A DNA stretch of 64,000 nt from Streptomyces griseoincarnatus (GTDB taxonomy: Bacteria; Actinomycetota; Actinomycetes; Streptomycetales; Streptomycetaceae). Made by a program: the position numbers and the translations under genes. The notes under the pieces were generated by a model. The model searched no databases. It had not been told where the DNA came from and saw only the letters and a list, made by a program, of their open reading frames with translations. Positions 45,695 to 54,412 of this stretch are shown here, piece after piece; position 1 is the stretch's first letter, and each line of letters starts with the position of its first letter. Location of the stretch: NCBI GenBank assembly GCA_014649575.1, contig BMTH01000004.1:310001-374000 (forward strand), given 5' to 3'.

Positions 45695-46477
45695 TCACCA
45701 CCGAGGGTCGGGTCCCCGGTGCGCGAAGGCCGCCCGCACCTGCGGTTCGCCGACTGCGTGCACCCCGCGCACGGCGACGGTGGTCAGGTACGCGCGGTCG
45801 TCGTCGGTGTCGCCGGCCGCCGCCCGTCGCACGGAGGCGAGCAGACGCTGACCCGCCGGGGACGCCCAGGGTGAGGCGGGGCTCAGCTCGAAGCGGGCGA
45901 TGGCGAGACAGCCCAGCGTGAACGCCAGCGGCAGCGCGAACCACAGGGCGACCAGCGGGCGCGGCATCTGTGACGGCACGGGCATGAGCAGCGCGACGGC
46001 GGCGAGACCCGCGACCGCCGGTACGGCGAGCCGCAGCCGGCGCAGCGCCTCCGCGACGGTCCGCCCGTCGCCCTCCGGCACCGCGAGCCCGGCCCGCACC
46101 AGCCGTTCCGCCAGCACGCGCACCGCCTCCGCGGTCGCCGCGGCCTTCCGCACCGGCGCTATGCGCGACTGGCCCTCCGGTCCGATCGCCCCTATCACCG
46201 TGCGCTCCATGGCGTCCCGCCCGCGCGGGTCGACGACGGTGGCCCAGCCGGTGTGCGCCAGCAGCAGCCGCCGCTGACGGGCCATCGCGACGAGCGTGAG
46301 ATCGGCGACCCGCGCGGGCCCGCCGGACAGGAACGCCGCCTCGTACAGCGTGAGCCCACGCCGCTCTCCCGCACCGTCACCGGCGGCCGCCGCCTCACGT
46401 ACCGCGGCCCGGCACAGCCGCAACCCGGCGGTCCCGGCGATCGCCCAGGCCAGCAGCAGGAGAGGAACCCAGAACAT
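45695..46477 (-). CDS. TIGR04222-type membrane protein
   Basis: This 260-residue protein has an N-terminal TM helix (MFWVPLLLLAWAIAGTAGLRL), a cytoplasmic-looking domain (LTLYEAAFLSGGPARVADLTLVAMARQRRL, then ERTVIGAIG and AVRVLAERLVRAGLAV), and two central TM segments (VAGLAAVALLMPV; LVALWFALPLAFTLGCLAI). This layout matches the TIGR04222 family of actinobacteria. Some family members end in a low-complexity Gly/Cys-rich tail; here the C-terminus is short (AAFAHRGPDPRW) and has no such tail. No ribosome-binding site is seen before ATG 46477, so the start or a leaderless transcript is uncertain. It follows the DUF692 gene on the same strand after 125 bases. Confidence 0.8.
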   Translation of the reverse strand: MFWVPLLLLAWAIAGTAGLRLCRAAVREAAAAGDGAGERRGLTLYEAAFLSGGPARVADLTLVAMARQRRLLLAHTGWATVVDPRGRDAMERTVIGAIGPEGQSRIAPVRKAAATAEAVRVLAERLVRAGLAVPEGDGRTVAEALRRLRLAVPAVAGLAAVALLMPVPSQMPRPLVALWFALPLAFTLGCLAIARFELSPASPWASPAGQRLLASVRRAAAGDTDDDRAYLTTVAVRGVHAVGEPQVRAAFAHRGPDPRW

Positions 46478-46602
46478 GAGTTGTTTGTAAGGGACGCGGC
46501 CGCAGGAACACCATGCCTTGTTCACGATCCGGACACGGTGGTGCGGGTATGTGACGTTCCGGTCGGGGTGGACGTCGTCCCCGGCCGGCGTCCCGGAGGG
46601 TG

Positions 46603-47913
46603 TCAGCGGCGCAGCAGTGCCCGGCGGGTGGCGCGGGCGAGGCGGGTCGTCGGGCGGTGGGAGCGGGGGCGGGGGCCCGAGCGGTCGCGGTGCCACTCGC
46701 GCAGGGCACGGCGCGTGCGGGGGTCGTCGAGGCGGCCGGGGCGCAGGAGGTGTTCCACGAAGGCCATCGCGTCATGCCGGTAGCCGCCCGTCATCGGGCG
46801 GGTCTGCGCGTACGCGAGGAAGGCCGGCCGGTAGCCGTCGCCGAGGATCTCCGGCAGCTCCGGGGCCACCTTCGCGACGACGTCCGCCCGCTTGGCGGCC
46901 AGCGCCCGAGCCTGCACCCGCATCCGCGTCCGGTCGAACCCTTCGGGCACCGGCGTCCCCGCGACCAGCGAGGACAGCACCGCGGTCTGGGCCAGCGCCA
47001 GCCGCTCACGGGTGGCCCCGGCCACGGGCCCGGCGGCGGCCGGCTCCCGCACGCGCTCCGGCGCCGCGTCCCCGCGGACCCGGTCGCCCGCCTCCACCGC
47101 CCCGCGGATCGCGTCCAGTTCGCGCTCCAGCTCCGCCGTGGGCGGGAAGTCCTCGTCCCGTTCCAGCAGCACGCCCGGCGGCGAGACCCGGGAGGCGAGG
47201 TCCGTGAGGATGTCGAGGACCGGCCGCGGCACCGGGTGGGCGTGGCTGTCGTGCCACACGCCGTCCCGCTCGAACCCGCCCGCGACATGGACGTACGCGA
47301 CGGCCTCCAGGGGCAGTGCGGCGAGCGCCTCGGCCGGGTCCTCGCCGCGGTTGACGTGGTTGGTGTGCAGGTTGGCGACGTCGATGAGCAGCCGTACGCC
47401 GGTGCGGTCGGCCAGCTCGTACAGGAACTGTCCCTCGGTCATCTCCTCGCCGGGCCAGGAGAACAGCGCGGCGATGTTCTCCACGGCGAGCGGCACGGGA
47501 AGCGCGTCCTGGGCGATGCGGACGTTCTCGCACAGCACGTCCAGGGCGTCGCGGGTGCGCGGCACCGGCAGCAGGTGCCCGGCCTCGATGCCGGGGGACG
47601 CGGTGAGCGGGCCGCCCGCCCGCACGAACGCGATGTGCTCGGTGACCAGGGGCGAGCCCAGCGCCGCGGCCCGCTCGGCGAGCGCGGTGAGCCGCCGCCC
47701 GTCGGGGCGTTCGGCGCCGCCGAGCCCCAGGGACACACCGTGCGGCACGACGGTCGCGCCGCGCTCGCGCAGCCGCAGCAGCGACGCGGGCAGATGGCCG
47801 GGGCAGACGTTCTCCGCCACCACCTCGACCCAGTCGATGCCCGGCATCGCCTCCACCGCGTCCGCGATCTCCGGACGCCATCCGATCCCGGTCCCCAGCC
47901 GCACCGTCGTCAT
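46603..47913 (-). CDS. DUF692 (MNIO-family) metalloenzyme with C-terminal DUF2063-like domain
   Basis: This 436-residue protein has a TIM-barrel DUF692 domain at about residues 1-265. Putative iron ligands are visible: Glu34 (VVAENV), His58 (VVPHGVSL), Glu92-His93 (TEHIAF), Glu145-Asn146 (AVENIA), Asp178/Asn181/His183 (IDVANLHTN), His209 (YVHVAGG), Asp222/His224/His226 (HDSHAHP) and Glu251 (LLERDE). MNIO enzymes such as MbnB modify Cys, Asp or Asn in ribosomal peptides, usually with a partner protein. Residues about 300-390 ([42 protein letters not shown]) look like the DUF2063-type partner, so enzyme and partner seem fused. ATG at 47913 follows AAGGAGGGG. No precursor peptide gene was found nearby. 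Confidence 0.85.
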   Translation of the reverse strand: MTTVRLGTGIGWRPEIADAVEAMPGIDWVEVVAENVCPGHLPASLLRLRERGATVVPHGVSLGLGGAERPDGRRLTALAERAAALGSPLVTEHIAFVRAGGPLTASPGIEAGHLLPVPRTRDALDVLCENVRIAQDALPVPLAVENIAALFSWPGEEMTEGQFLYELADRTGVRLLIDVANLHTNHVNRGEDPAEALAALPLEAVAYVHVAGGFERDGVWHDSHAHPVPRPVLDILTDLASRVSPPGVLLERDEDFPPTAELERELDAIRGAVEAGDRVRGDAAPERVREPAAAGPVAGATRERLALAQTAVLSSLVAGTPVPEGFDRTRMRVQARALAAKRADVVAKVAPELPEILGDGYRPAFLAYAQTRPMTGGYRHDAMAFVEHLLRPGRLDDPRTRRALREWHRDRSGPRPRSHRPTTRLARATRRALLRR

Positions 47914-48079
47914 CCCCGTCCCCTCCTTCACCCCGGCGTTCCCGCCCGGCCCCCCGATCCGTCCGCACCGGACGTGCCGGGGATATGACCCGGCGCCCGG
48001 CGACCGAACCGTCTCCGGGCCGCCTTCAGAGGAACATTTGAGGTTGGGGGAGGACCGTCGGGGAACGTCTCGGACGGGC

Positions 48080-50143
48080 TCACCGCACCTGGAAGGCCGT
48101 CGACACACCCTCGATCGACGAGATCTTCCCGCCCAGGCTCTTCGCGTCGCCGCGGTAGACGACGCGGTAGGTGCCCGAGGGGGTGCCCTGGGGGACGTCC
48201 CAGGTGATGGTCACCTTCGACGCGGCGATGCCGTCGCGGGCCCAGTGGAAGCGGGTCGCCCAGTCGCCGTCGTCGGCGACGGTGCGCCACGCGCCGGCGG
48301 AGTCCCGCCGCTCGATCCGCAGGTAGGTGTCGCCCCGGTGCAGGTCGTTGCCCGGGTGGGCGCCGGCGAAGACGACCTCGACGCGTTCCCCCGTCCGGTA
48401 GTTCTCCCGCGGCGGCACCAGCACGTCGCCGAACTTCCTGAAGAGGGGCGGCGCGTCCAGCACCACACCGGGCTGGAGCGACAACGCCTTGCCGGTCAGG
48501 TCCGGCGGCTCGGGCCCGAGGGGCAGGTCCGTGCCGTCGCGCAGGGAGACCGCCAGTTCGGCCGCGGTCTGCTGGAGCGCGGGAAGCTGCCAGCGTCCGA
48601 ACAGGGTGCTGCCGCCCTCGTACTGCTGGGCGTCGTACTCCTCCGGCGTGGTCACGTAGTGGAAGTAGGAGTTGCTGTACCCGGCGACCAGGACGTCGTC
48701 GAGGTCCGCGCCGACGATCCCGGCGACCGTGCGCCGCAGCCGCAGGCCCGCGCAGACGGTGACCTCGCCGGGGATGCCGATGAGGTACAGGCCGCCGATG
48801 CGCACCAGCATCACCGGCACCCGCTCCTGCACCCACGGGTAGATCCGGTTCATCTCCCCGATCGGCACGAAGACGTCCTTCGGCGCCTGCGCCTGCTTCA
48901 GCTCGGGGGAGACCGTGTAGACGACCGAGTTGGAGATCGCGTCCCAGAAGGGGTTGTCGCCCTCGTCGAATCCGGGGAAGGCGGGCCCGTCCTCCAGGCT
49001 GCCCGCCGCCATCGCCGCACCGACGCACGGCTTCGAGGTGCGGTGGGTCTTCCCGTCGCCGGTGAACTCCGGGCGCACGGTGACGTCGGAGAGGTCCACG
49101 TACACCAGCCGCGAGTCGACCGGCCCGGACAGCCGCACGCCCGGCGTGTCCGCCTGCGCCGCGGCCGCCTCGTACTGCCGCAGCCCGCTGGTGCGGGTGG
49201 CCTCGAAGTCGGCGGGCGTGGTGGGAGGCACCAGGTCCAGGTTGGGCGACATGTCGCCGCTGTTGGTCTGGGCGAACGCCGAAACGAACTCCGGTGTGCC
49301 GTCGGCGAGATAGTCCACGCCGTGGACCTCGCGCTCCCAGTGGTAGGCCGCGTAGCCCTTGTTGTCGGCGCTGATCAGGCGGTTGTCGCCGGACATGCTG
49401 GTGCCGTGCACCGGGAACCAGTTGACCGCCCCGACCGTGCGGCCCCGCCGCTCCACCCGCAGCAGGGTGGTGAGGGTGTCCACGCCGTCCGGGAAGTGGT
49501 CGCGGTCGGCCTTCGGGTTGCGGTCGAAGGCGGTCTTCGAGCGGTTGACGCTGGCGCCGGTCAACGTGCCGTGGCTGAGCAGGAGACCGGACGGGGCGAG
49601 GTCCTCGTGCGCGTTGCGCGCCGCCTCGAACAGGCCGTCCGCCACGGCCTCGAAGGTCGCCTCGTGGAAGCCGAACGTCGTGGTGTTGTAGAGGAGATGG
49701 TGCGAGTAGCCGCCGGGGCCGGCGTGGGTGTGGGTGGCGGTGATGAGGACGTTCCGCGCGGTGTACAGATCGCCGTACGCCTGCCTCAGCCGTCGCAGCA
49801 CCGCCCGGTGCACGCTCTCGAAGATCATGGGGGAGTCGGCGACGATCAGCAGCACACGGCGCCCGCTCGCCTGCTCGGCCACGACGAACGCCCGCGCCCG
49901 CAGCCGGGTGTGGAGCCCCGCAGCCTGCTGGTCGAAGCGGCCGTACCCCATCATGCCGACCTCGGCGACCTCACCGGTGGCGTCGGAGATGCCCCGGCCG
50001 ACGAGATACCCGCTGCCGCTTCCCGTGGCGGCGGCAGCGGCGCCGGGTGAGATCAGGTGCGCACCCGCGAGCCCGAGGCCGGTGACGGCACCCGCCCTCA
50101 GGACGGTCCGGCGGCTGCGCGAGGGAGGACGTTCCGCGGTCAT
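48080..50143 (-). CDS. Tat-exported neutral/alkaline ceramidase-like hydrolase
   Basis: This 687-residue secreted amidase resembles bacterial and eukaryotic neutral ceramidases. A Tat signal SRRTVLRAG is followed by a hydrophobic stretch and AAAA. Zinc ligands are likely His138/His140 ([13 protein letters not shown]) and His246 ([10 protein letters not shown]); catalytic Ser299 is in [11 protein letters not shown], equivalent to the GD-SPN motif of the family. The C-terminal Ig-like domain includes [14 protein letters not shown] and [19 protein letters not shown] at 50143 has GAGGAG 6 bases upstream. It would hydrolyse environmental ceramide or related N-acyl lipids. Confidence 0.92.
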   Translation of the reverse strand: MTAERPPSRSRRTVLRAGAVTGLGLAGAHLISPGAAAAATGSGSGYLVGRGISDATGEVAEVGMMGYGRFDQQAAGLHTRLRARAFVVAEQASGRRVLLIVADSPMIFESVHRAVLRRLRQAYGDLYTARNVLITATHTHAGPGGYSHHLLYNTTTFGFHEATFEAVADGLFEAARNAHEDLAPSGLLLSHGTLTGASVNRSKTAFDRNPKADRDHFPDGVDTLTTLLRVERRGRTVGAVNWFPVHGTSMSGDNRLISADNKGYAAYHWEREVHGVDYLADGTPEFVSAFAQTNSGDMSPNLDLVPPTTPADFEATRTSGLRQYEAAAAQADTPGVRLSGPVDSRLVYVDLSDVTVRPEFTGDGKTHRTSKPCVGAAMAAGSLEDGPAFPGFDEGDNPFWDAISNSVVYTVSPELKQAQAPKDVFVPIGEMNRIYPWVQERVPVMLVRIGGLYLIGIPGEVTVCAGLRLRRTVAGIVGADLDDVLVAGYSNSYFHYVTTPEEYDAQQYEGGSTLFGRWQLPALQQTAAELAVSLRDGTDLPLGPEPPDLTGKALSLQPGVVLDAPPLFRKFGDVLVPPRENYRTGERVEVVFAGAHPGNDLHRGDTYLRIERRDSAGAWRTVADDGDWATRFHWARDGIAASKVTITWDVPQGTPSGTYRVVYRGDAKSLGGKISSIEGVSTAFQVR

Positions 50144-50264
50144 ACGCTGCTCCTCAGGGTCGGTCGGCCCCCCGGCGAACGGAACATGAACAACATTCAA
50201 GTTCCGCGCCTCATTGGTACACCGGCCGCCATGAACACGGCAAGAGTCGTGCGCGCATGACGCG

Positions 50265-50308
50265 GCCGGCCCGGTGGGTCCGTGTTCCCACGGACCCACC
50301 GGGCCGGC
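50265..50308 (-). terminator. 20-bp perfect stem-loop after peptidase B
   Basis: The arms at 50265-50284 and 50289-50308 are perfectly complementary with a TTCC loop. It starts 22 bases after the stop of the minus-strand gene at 50330 and lies upstream of the ceramidase gene. Confidence 0.85.
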
Positions 50309-50329
50309 TCCCGCTTCAGGACGGCGGCG

Positions 50330-51925
50330 TCACCCCTTGCCCTGGAGCGGCTCCCGCTCGCACACGGTCCCCGCCGCCGGCACCGTGCCGTCCAGCAGAT
50401 ACGCGTTCACGGCCTTCCGCACACAGGTGTTGCCGGAGTCGTACGCGCCGTGGCCCTCGCCCTCGTAGGTGAGTTCCACCCCGACGCCCTTGCCGAGCCG
50501 CTCCGCCATCCGCGCGGCGCCCTCGTACGGTGTCGCGGGGTCGCCGGTGTTGCCGACGAGCAGGATCGGCGGCGCGCCCGGCGCACTCACGTCCGGGTGC
50601 GGGGCCTTGCCCCGCACCGGCCAGTCGGTGCACTCCAGCGCGCCCCACACCATGGCGTCGCCGAAGAGCGGGGACGCCTCCTCGAACGCGGCGGACTGTT
50701 CCAGCACGTCGTCCACGGTGTAGCGGTCGCTGCGGTCGGCGCAGGTGATGGCGGTCCGGGCGTCCTGCTGGTCGCTCCAGCCGCCGGCGTGCCGGCCGCT
50801 GAGGGCGTCCGCGAGGCCGAGCAGGGTCCGGCCCTCGTCGGCGGCGAGGAGTTGAAGGCCCACCTCCAGCGCGGGCCAGGCGGTCTCCAGGTAGAGCGCC
50901 TGGACGACGGCGTCGATCAGCTGGGAGCCGGTGAACACCCTCTCCCCGTCGACGGACAGCGGCTCGTCGTCCAGCGTCTCCTCCAGCTCCATGACGAGCC
51001 GCGTGATCTCCTCGGGGGTGTCGCCGAGGGCGCAGCCGGTGTCCACGCACCACTGGGCGAAGTGGTCGAAGGCGAGCTGGAACCCGCCCGCCTGCGCGAG
51101 CGCCCCCTCCATCTGGTCCAGCGTCGGGTCGACGACGCCGTCCAGGACGGCACGACCGACGTGCCGGGGGAACAAGTGGGCGTACACGCCGCCGAGTTCG
51201 GTGCCGTAGGAGATCCCGAAGTAGTGCAGCTTGTCGTCGCCGAGCAGATGGCGCAGCAGGTCCATGTCGCGGGCGGCGTCCTCGGTGCCCACGTGCGGCA
51301 GCACGCGGCCCGACTCCTGTTCGCAGGCGTCCGCGTACCGCTGCCGCGCCTGGAGCAGCGCGGTCACCTCGTCGTCGCCGTCGTCGGGGGTGCCGTCCTG
51401 CTGGGTCATCGCCTGCGCCGCCTCGGCGTCCAGGCAGGTGACCCCGGCGCTCGCTCCGACCCCGCGCGGGTCGAAGCTCACCAGGTCGTAGCGGGACCGG
51501 AGTTGCTCGTAGTCGGGGGCGAGGGCGGGCAGGGTGACCACACCGGACTCGCCGGGCCCGCCGAAGTTGAACAGCAGCGAGCCGATGCGGTCTGCGGCGT
51601 CCGCGCGGGACGCCGCCCGGATCAGGGCGACGTCGACGGTCTCACCGCCGGGTCTGTCCCAGTCCAGGGGCGCGCGCATGGTGGCGCACTGCCAGCGGGT
51701 GCCGTCCGGCAACGGCTCGGGCGCCTCTCCGCCGCCTTGCAGGGGGGACGGTGCGGGGCAGTCCTTCCAGTTCAGGGACTGCGCCCATATCCGTCCGCGG
51801 TCGTCCTCCTCGCCGCCTCCGCCTCCGGCCCCGCCCTCGCCGGCCGGGCCGCAGGCGGCCAGGGAGGCGGAGAGCAGGACGGCGCCGGACAGCAGGGCAG
51901 CGGCTGTCGTACGTCGTGTCGGCAT
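50330..51925 (-). CDS. Secreted lipoprotein alpha/beta-hydrolase, tripeptidyl aminopeptidase-like (B)
   Basis: This 531-residue exported S33-type peptidase is a lipoprotein (LAAC, Cys25). It shows LFNFGGPGESG (oxyanion region), nucleophile Ser239 in YFGISYGTELGGVYA, and the C-terminal TAP-like domain with PPILLVGNTGDPATPYEGA and EGEGHGAY. It is homologous along its length to the gene at 43983, but anchored to the membrane rather than released. ATG at 51925 follows GGAGG at 8 bases. It resembles the SlpD/SlpE-type mycelium-associated proteinases of Streptomyces. Confidence 0.92.
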   Translation of the reverse strand: MPTRRTTAAALLSGAVLLSASLAACGPAGEGGAGGGGGEEDDRGRIWAQSLNWKDCPAPSPLQGGGEAPEPLPDGTRWQCATMRAPLDWDRPGGETVDVALIRAASRADAADRIGSLLFNFGGPGESGVVTLPALAPDYEQLRSRYDLVSFDPRGVGASAGVTCLDAEAAQAMTQQDGTPDDGDDEVTALLQARQRYADACEQESGRVLPHVGTEDAARDMDLLRHLLGDDKLHYFGISYGTELGGVYAHLFPRHVGRAVLDGVVDPTLDQMEGALAQAGGFQLAFDHFAQWCVDTGCALGDTPEEITRLVMELEETLDDEPLSVDGERVFTGSQLIDAVVQALYLETAWPALEVGLQLLAADEGRTLLGLADALSGRHAGGWSDQQDARTAITCADRSDRYTVDDVLEQSAAFEEASPLFGDAMVWGALECTDWPVRGKAPHPDVSAPGAPPILLVGNTGDPATPYEGAARMAERLGKGVGVELTYEGEGHGAYDSGNTCVRKAVNAYLLDGTVPAAGTVCEREPLQGKG

Positions 51926-51994
51926 GGGCCCAGCCTCCGGCGGGCCCACGGCAGCCGCACGGCCGCGCAACCCATCCGGGGGACGCCCCCGGGG

Positions 51995-52714
51995 TCAGCG
52001 CAGCGCGGGGTGGTCCGCCACCACGGTGCACGAGCCGGGGGCGATCTCCGTGAAGCCCGCGTCGCGCACCGTGGGCAGGCCGCCGCCGGTCAGCGCGGGC
52101 CAGTCGGCGGGGTCGGCGCTGCGCACGGCGAGCGGGAACCCGGCCGCGTGCCAGGCCTCGCGGGCCGCGTCCGGCAGTTCCCACCACGCGAGTTGGGCGC
52201 CGTGCCCGGCCTGGGCCATCGCCTTGCCCGCGGACATCTCCAGTTCCGGGTTCATCCACAGCGTGGGCACGCCGGGGTCCGCGGGCGGCACCGGGTCCGG
52301 GTCGTCGAGGTCGGTGCCGGACACCTGGAGCCGGGCCAGGTCCCTGGGCCAGCCGTCCAGTGGCACCGGCGGGAAGACGCGCACCTCGGCCGACTTCCCG
52401 GTCACGGTGATCCCGGGGAGCGCCTCCGCGCGGCGCCACTCCGCGCCGCGTGCCCTCCGCACCACCTTGCGGATCCGCGCGTCCTGCCAGTCGCGCATCG
52501 CCCGCGCCCACTCACCCTCGCCGACGGAACGCTCGTCGCTCAGCATGACCAGCACCGCGCGGGCCGCCGTCTCCAGCGCGTCCGTCCGCGCGGGCGGCGA
52601 GCCGCGCTCGATACGGACCACCAGCGGCAGCACGAACTGCGGCGCCGCGTCGCGGTCACCCGGGTCGGGTCGGAAGGGGCTGTCGGGGGCGGGTGTCGTC
52701 CGGTCGTCGTTCAC
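51995..52714 (-). CDS. PTH2-like peptidyl-tRNA hydrolase family protein
   Basis: This 239-residue cytosolic protein has the PTH2 core in its second half: VPTLWMNPELEMSAGKAMAQAGHGAQLAWWELP, matching the MSxGKxxAQxxHA motif of archaeal/eukaryotic-type peptidyl-tRNA hydrolases. The first half (LPLVVRIERGSPPARTDALETAARAVLVML) is an actinomycete extension. The real substrate in bacteria is not settled; a housekeeping Pth probably exists elsewhere. GTG at 52714 is preferred because upstream residues are low-complexity. Divergent from the GvpA-like gene by 101 bases. Confidence 0.75.
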   Translation of the reverse strand: MNDDRTTPAPDSPFRPDPGDRDAAPQFVLPLVVRIERGSPPARTDALETAARAVLVMLSDERSVGEGEWARAMRDWQDARIRKVVRRARGAEWRRAEALPGITVTGKSAEVRVFPPVPLDGWPRDLARLQVSGTDLDDPDPVPPADPGVPTLWMNPELEMSAGKAMAQAGHGAQLAWWELPDAAREAWHAAGFPLAVRSADPADWPALTGGGLPTVRDAGFTEIAPGSCTVVADHPALR

Positions 52715-52815
52715 CCGCCCAGTGTGCCAAGCGGGACGGGGGCGGTGCCGGGCGGCACCCGCGGACATCAAGGGGCGTGGAGGGGGCATCAGGGTGGGGA
52801 AGGGACTGATGCGCG

Positions 52816-53181
52816 ATGACTCAGGCGGTGCCGCAGCGTGGCGGAGGAGGCTCCAGCGGTCTCTACGACGTGCTGGAGCTGATCCTCGACCGAGGGCTGG
52901 TGATCGACGCGTTCGTGCGGGTGTCGCTGGTCGGGATCGAGATACTCAAGATCGACATTCGCATCGTGGTGGCGAGCGTCGACACCTACCTGCGCTTCGC
53001 CGAGGCGTGCAACCGGCTGGACCTGGAGTCCGGTCCGCGCAAGCCCGCCGGGTTGACCGAACTCCCCGACAAGATGCGCGAGTCGGGCTCCAAGGGGGCG
53101 GCCAAGGGGCTGCTGTCCGGCGCCGTGGAGACCGTCTCCGAGGCCTTCCAGCAGGCGCGTCAGGAACCGAGGCGCCGGTAG
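52816..53181 (+). CDS. Gas-vesicle GvpA/GvpJ-family protein, isolated
   Basis: The 121 residues contain the gas-vesicle shell signature at about 15-75: [49 protein letters not shown], nearly the classical GvpA core. The tail ([34 protein letters not shown]) is an amphipathic helix absent from canonical GvpA and closer to GvpJ/S-like minor proteins. No other gvp gene (F, G, K, L, N) is within the window; neighbours are a PTH2-like gene and a zinc-ribbon gene. ATG at 52816 follows AAGGGA. It may be a remnant or a repurposed shell protein. Confidence 0.88.
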   Translation: MTQAVPQRGGGGSSGLYDVLELILDRGLVIDAFVRVSLVGIEILKIDIRIVVASVDTYLRFAEACNRLDLESGPRKPAGLTELPDKMRESGSKGAAKGLLSGAVETVSEAFQQARQEPRRR

Positions 53182-53227
53182 CGAGGGGCGCAGCCCCCAC
53201 CGGCCGGCCTCCGCCCGGCGGCGGCGG

Positions 53228-53419
53228 TCAGCCGGAGCAGGAGGTGCGCTCCGCCTCGCGCCACTCGCAGACCGGGCACAGCGTGATGCCCTTGTACGCC
53301 TCCGGGTACTCCGTGGGCTCCTGGCACTGGACGCAGGCCGCGTAGGGCGGACCGTCCGCCTTCGGCGGGCGGTCCGTGCCGACGAGGCAGTAGTCGCGGT
53401 CGGTCACGTCGTCGCTCAT
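53228..53419 (-). CDS. Small zinc-ribbon protein
   Basis: This 63-residue protein has two knuckles, Cys29-x2-Cys32 and Cys48-x2-Cys51 (AACVQC; TLCPVC), that should bind one zinc. The rest is charged and polar. ATG at 53419 follows GGAGACATG-type purines (CTGGAGAC). It is monocistronic or grouped with the deacetylase gene 31 bases upstream on the same strand. Function unknown; it could bind nucleic acid or a protein partner. Confidence 0.7.
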   Translation of the reverse strand: MSDDVTDRDYCLVGTDRPPKADGPPYAACVQCQEPTEYPEAYKGITLCPVCEWREAERTSCSG

Positions 53420-53449
53420 GTCTCCAGCGTAGGACGCCGCGCGAAACGC

Positions 53450-54292
53450 TCAGCCTCGTCCGTTCGCCGCGCCGATCAGCTCGGAGACCTTGACGAAGCG
53501 GTAGCCCTGGCGGCGCAGCTCCGGGACGACCTTGCGTACCGCCTCCTCCGTCGTCGGGGCGGCGCTGCGGGTGCAGTGCAGAACCACCACCGAGCCGGGC
53601 CGCACCCCGTCCAGCACCTGCCGGGCCACCGCGTCCGGGTCGGTGGCGAAGGCGTCGCCGCCGACGACGTCCCACTGCACGGCCGTGACGCCGGCCGGGG
53701 TGAGCGCCTTGAGAGCCCGCCGGTCGTAACAGCCGCCCGGGAAGCGGAAGTACGGCATCGGAGCGGGGACGCCCACCGTGCGCAGCGCCTGGTACGCCCG
53801 CTCCACGTCGGCCCGCATCCGCTCCTCGGGCACCGTGGGCAGGCCGTAGCAGTCGCCGGTGAAGGCGTAGTGGCTGTACGAGTGGTTGGCGACCTCGAAG
53901 AGCGGGTCGCGGCCGATGGCGCGGGCCTGGTCCGGGTACTCCTCGGCCCACCGGCCCGTCATGAACACCGTCGCCGGCACCTGCAGCGTCCGGAGCGTCC
54001 CGATCAGCCGCGGGTGGTCGAAGCGCTCGCCCGCCGCGGCCCGCGGGCCCTGGTCGGCGGTCATGTCGGCGTCGAAGGTGAGGGCGACGGTCTTCCCGGC
54101 GTCCCGGGGGCCGTGCTCGAAGACCGGGGTGAGACCCGCGGGACCCGCGGCGAGCGTGGGTGGCGCCGACGGGGCGGCGGGGGAGGGCGCGGGGGCGGGA
54201 GGGCGCGCCGCGGGACCGGCGGAGGAACCGCAGGCGGTGAGGGCGGCGGTGAGGGCACAGGCGGCGATAACACGAGGTGAAAGTGTGATCAC
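53450..54292 (-). CDS. Polysaccharide deacetylase (NodB-type) lipoprotein
   Basis: This 280-residue exported CE4 enzyme has a signal peptide with lipobox LTAC (about Cys21) and a Pro/Ala linker. NodB motifs: TFDADMT (first Asp, metal Asp), NHSYSH (two His ligands), RFPGGCYDR (motif 3) and VVLHCT (motif 5 His). It removes N- or O-acetyl groups from peptidoglycan, chitin or another wall glycan. GTG at 54292 is used because the signal peptide starts there. The gene lies 154 bases from the Rieske flavoprotein gene. Confidence 0.93.
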   Translation of the reverse strand: MITLSPRVIAACALTAALTACGSSAGPAARPPAPAPSPAAPSAPPTLAAGPAGLTPVFEHGPRDAGKTVALTFDADMTADQGPRAAAGERFDHPRLIGTLRTLQVPATVFMTGRWAEEYPDQARAIGRDPLFEVANHSYSHYAFTGDCYGLPTVPEERMRADVERAYQALRTVGVPAPMPYFRFPGGCYDRRALKALTPAGVTAVQWDVVGGDAFATDPDAVARQVLDGVRPGSVVVLHCTRSAAPTTEEAVRKVVPELRRQGYRFVKVSELIGAANGRG

Positions 54293-54412
54293 CGTATGAC
54301 AATAGGGCGGTGGGCGGCGGTGGCCGTCGCGGCTCGGGCGGAGGCGGCGGCACGCTCACCCGGTCGGAGGGGGCCCGCCCCGCCCCGGCGCGCCCTCCGG
54401 CCCGGTGCGGGC

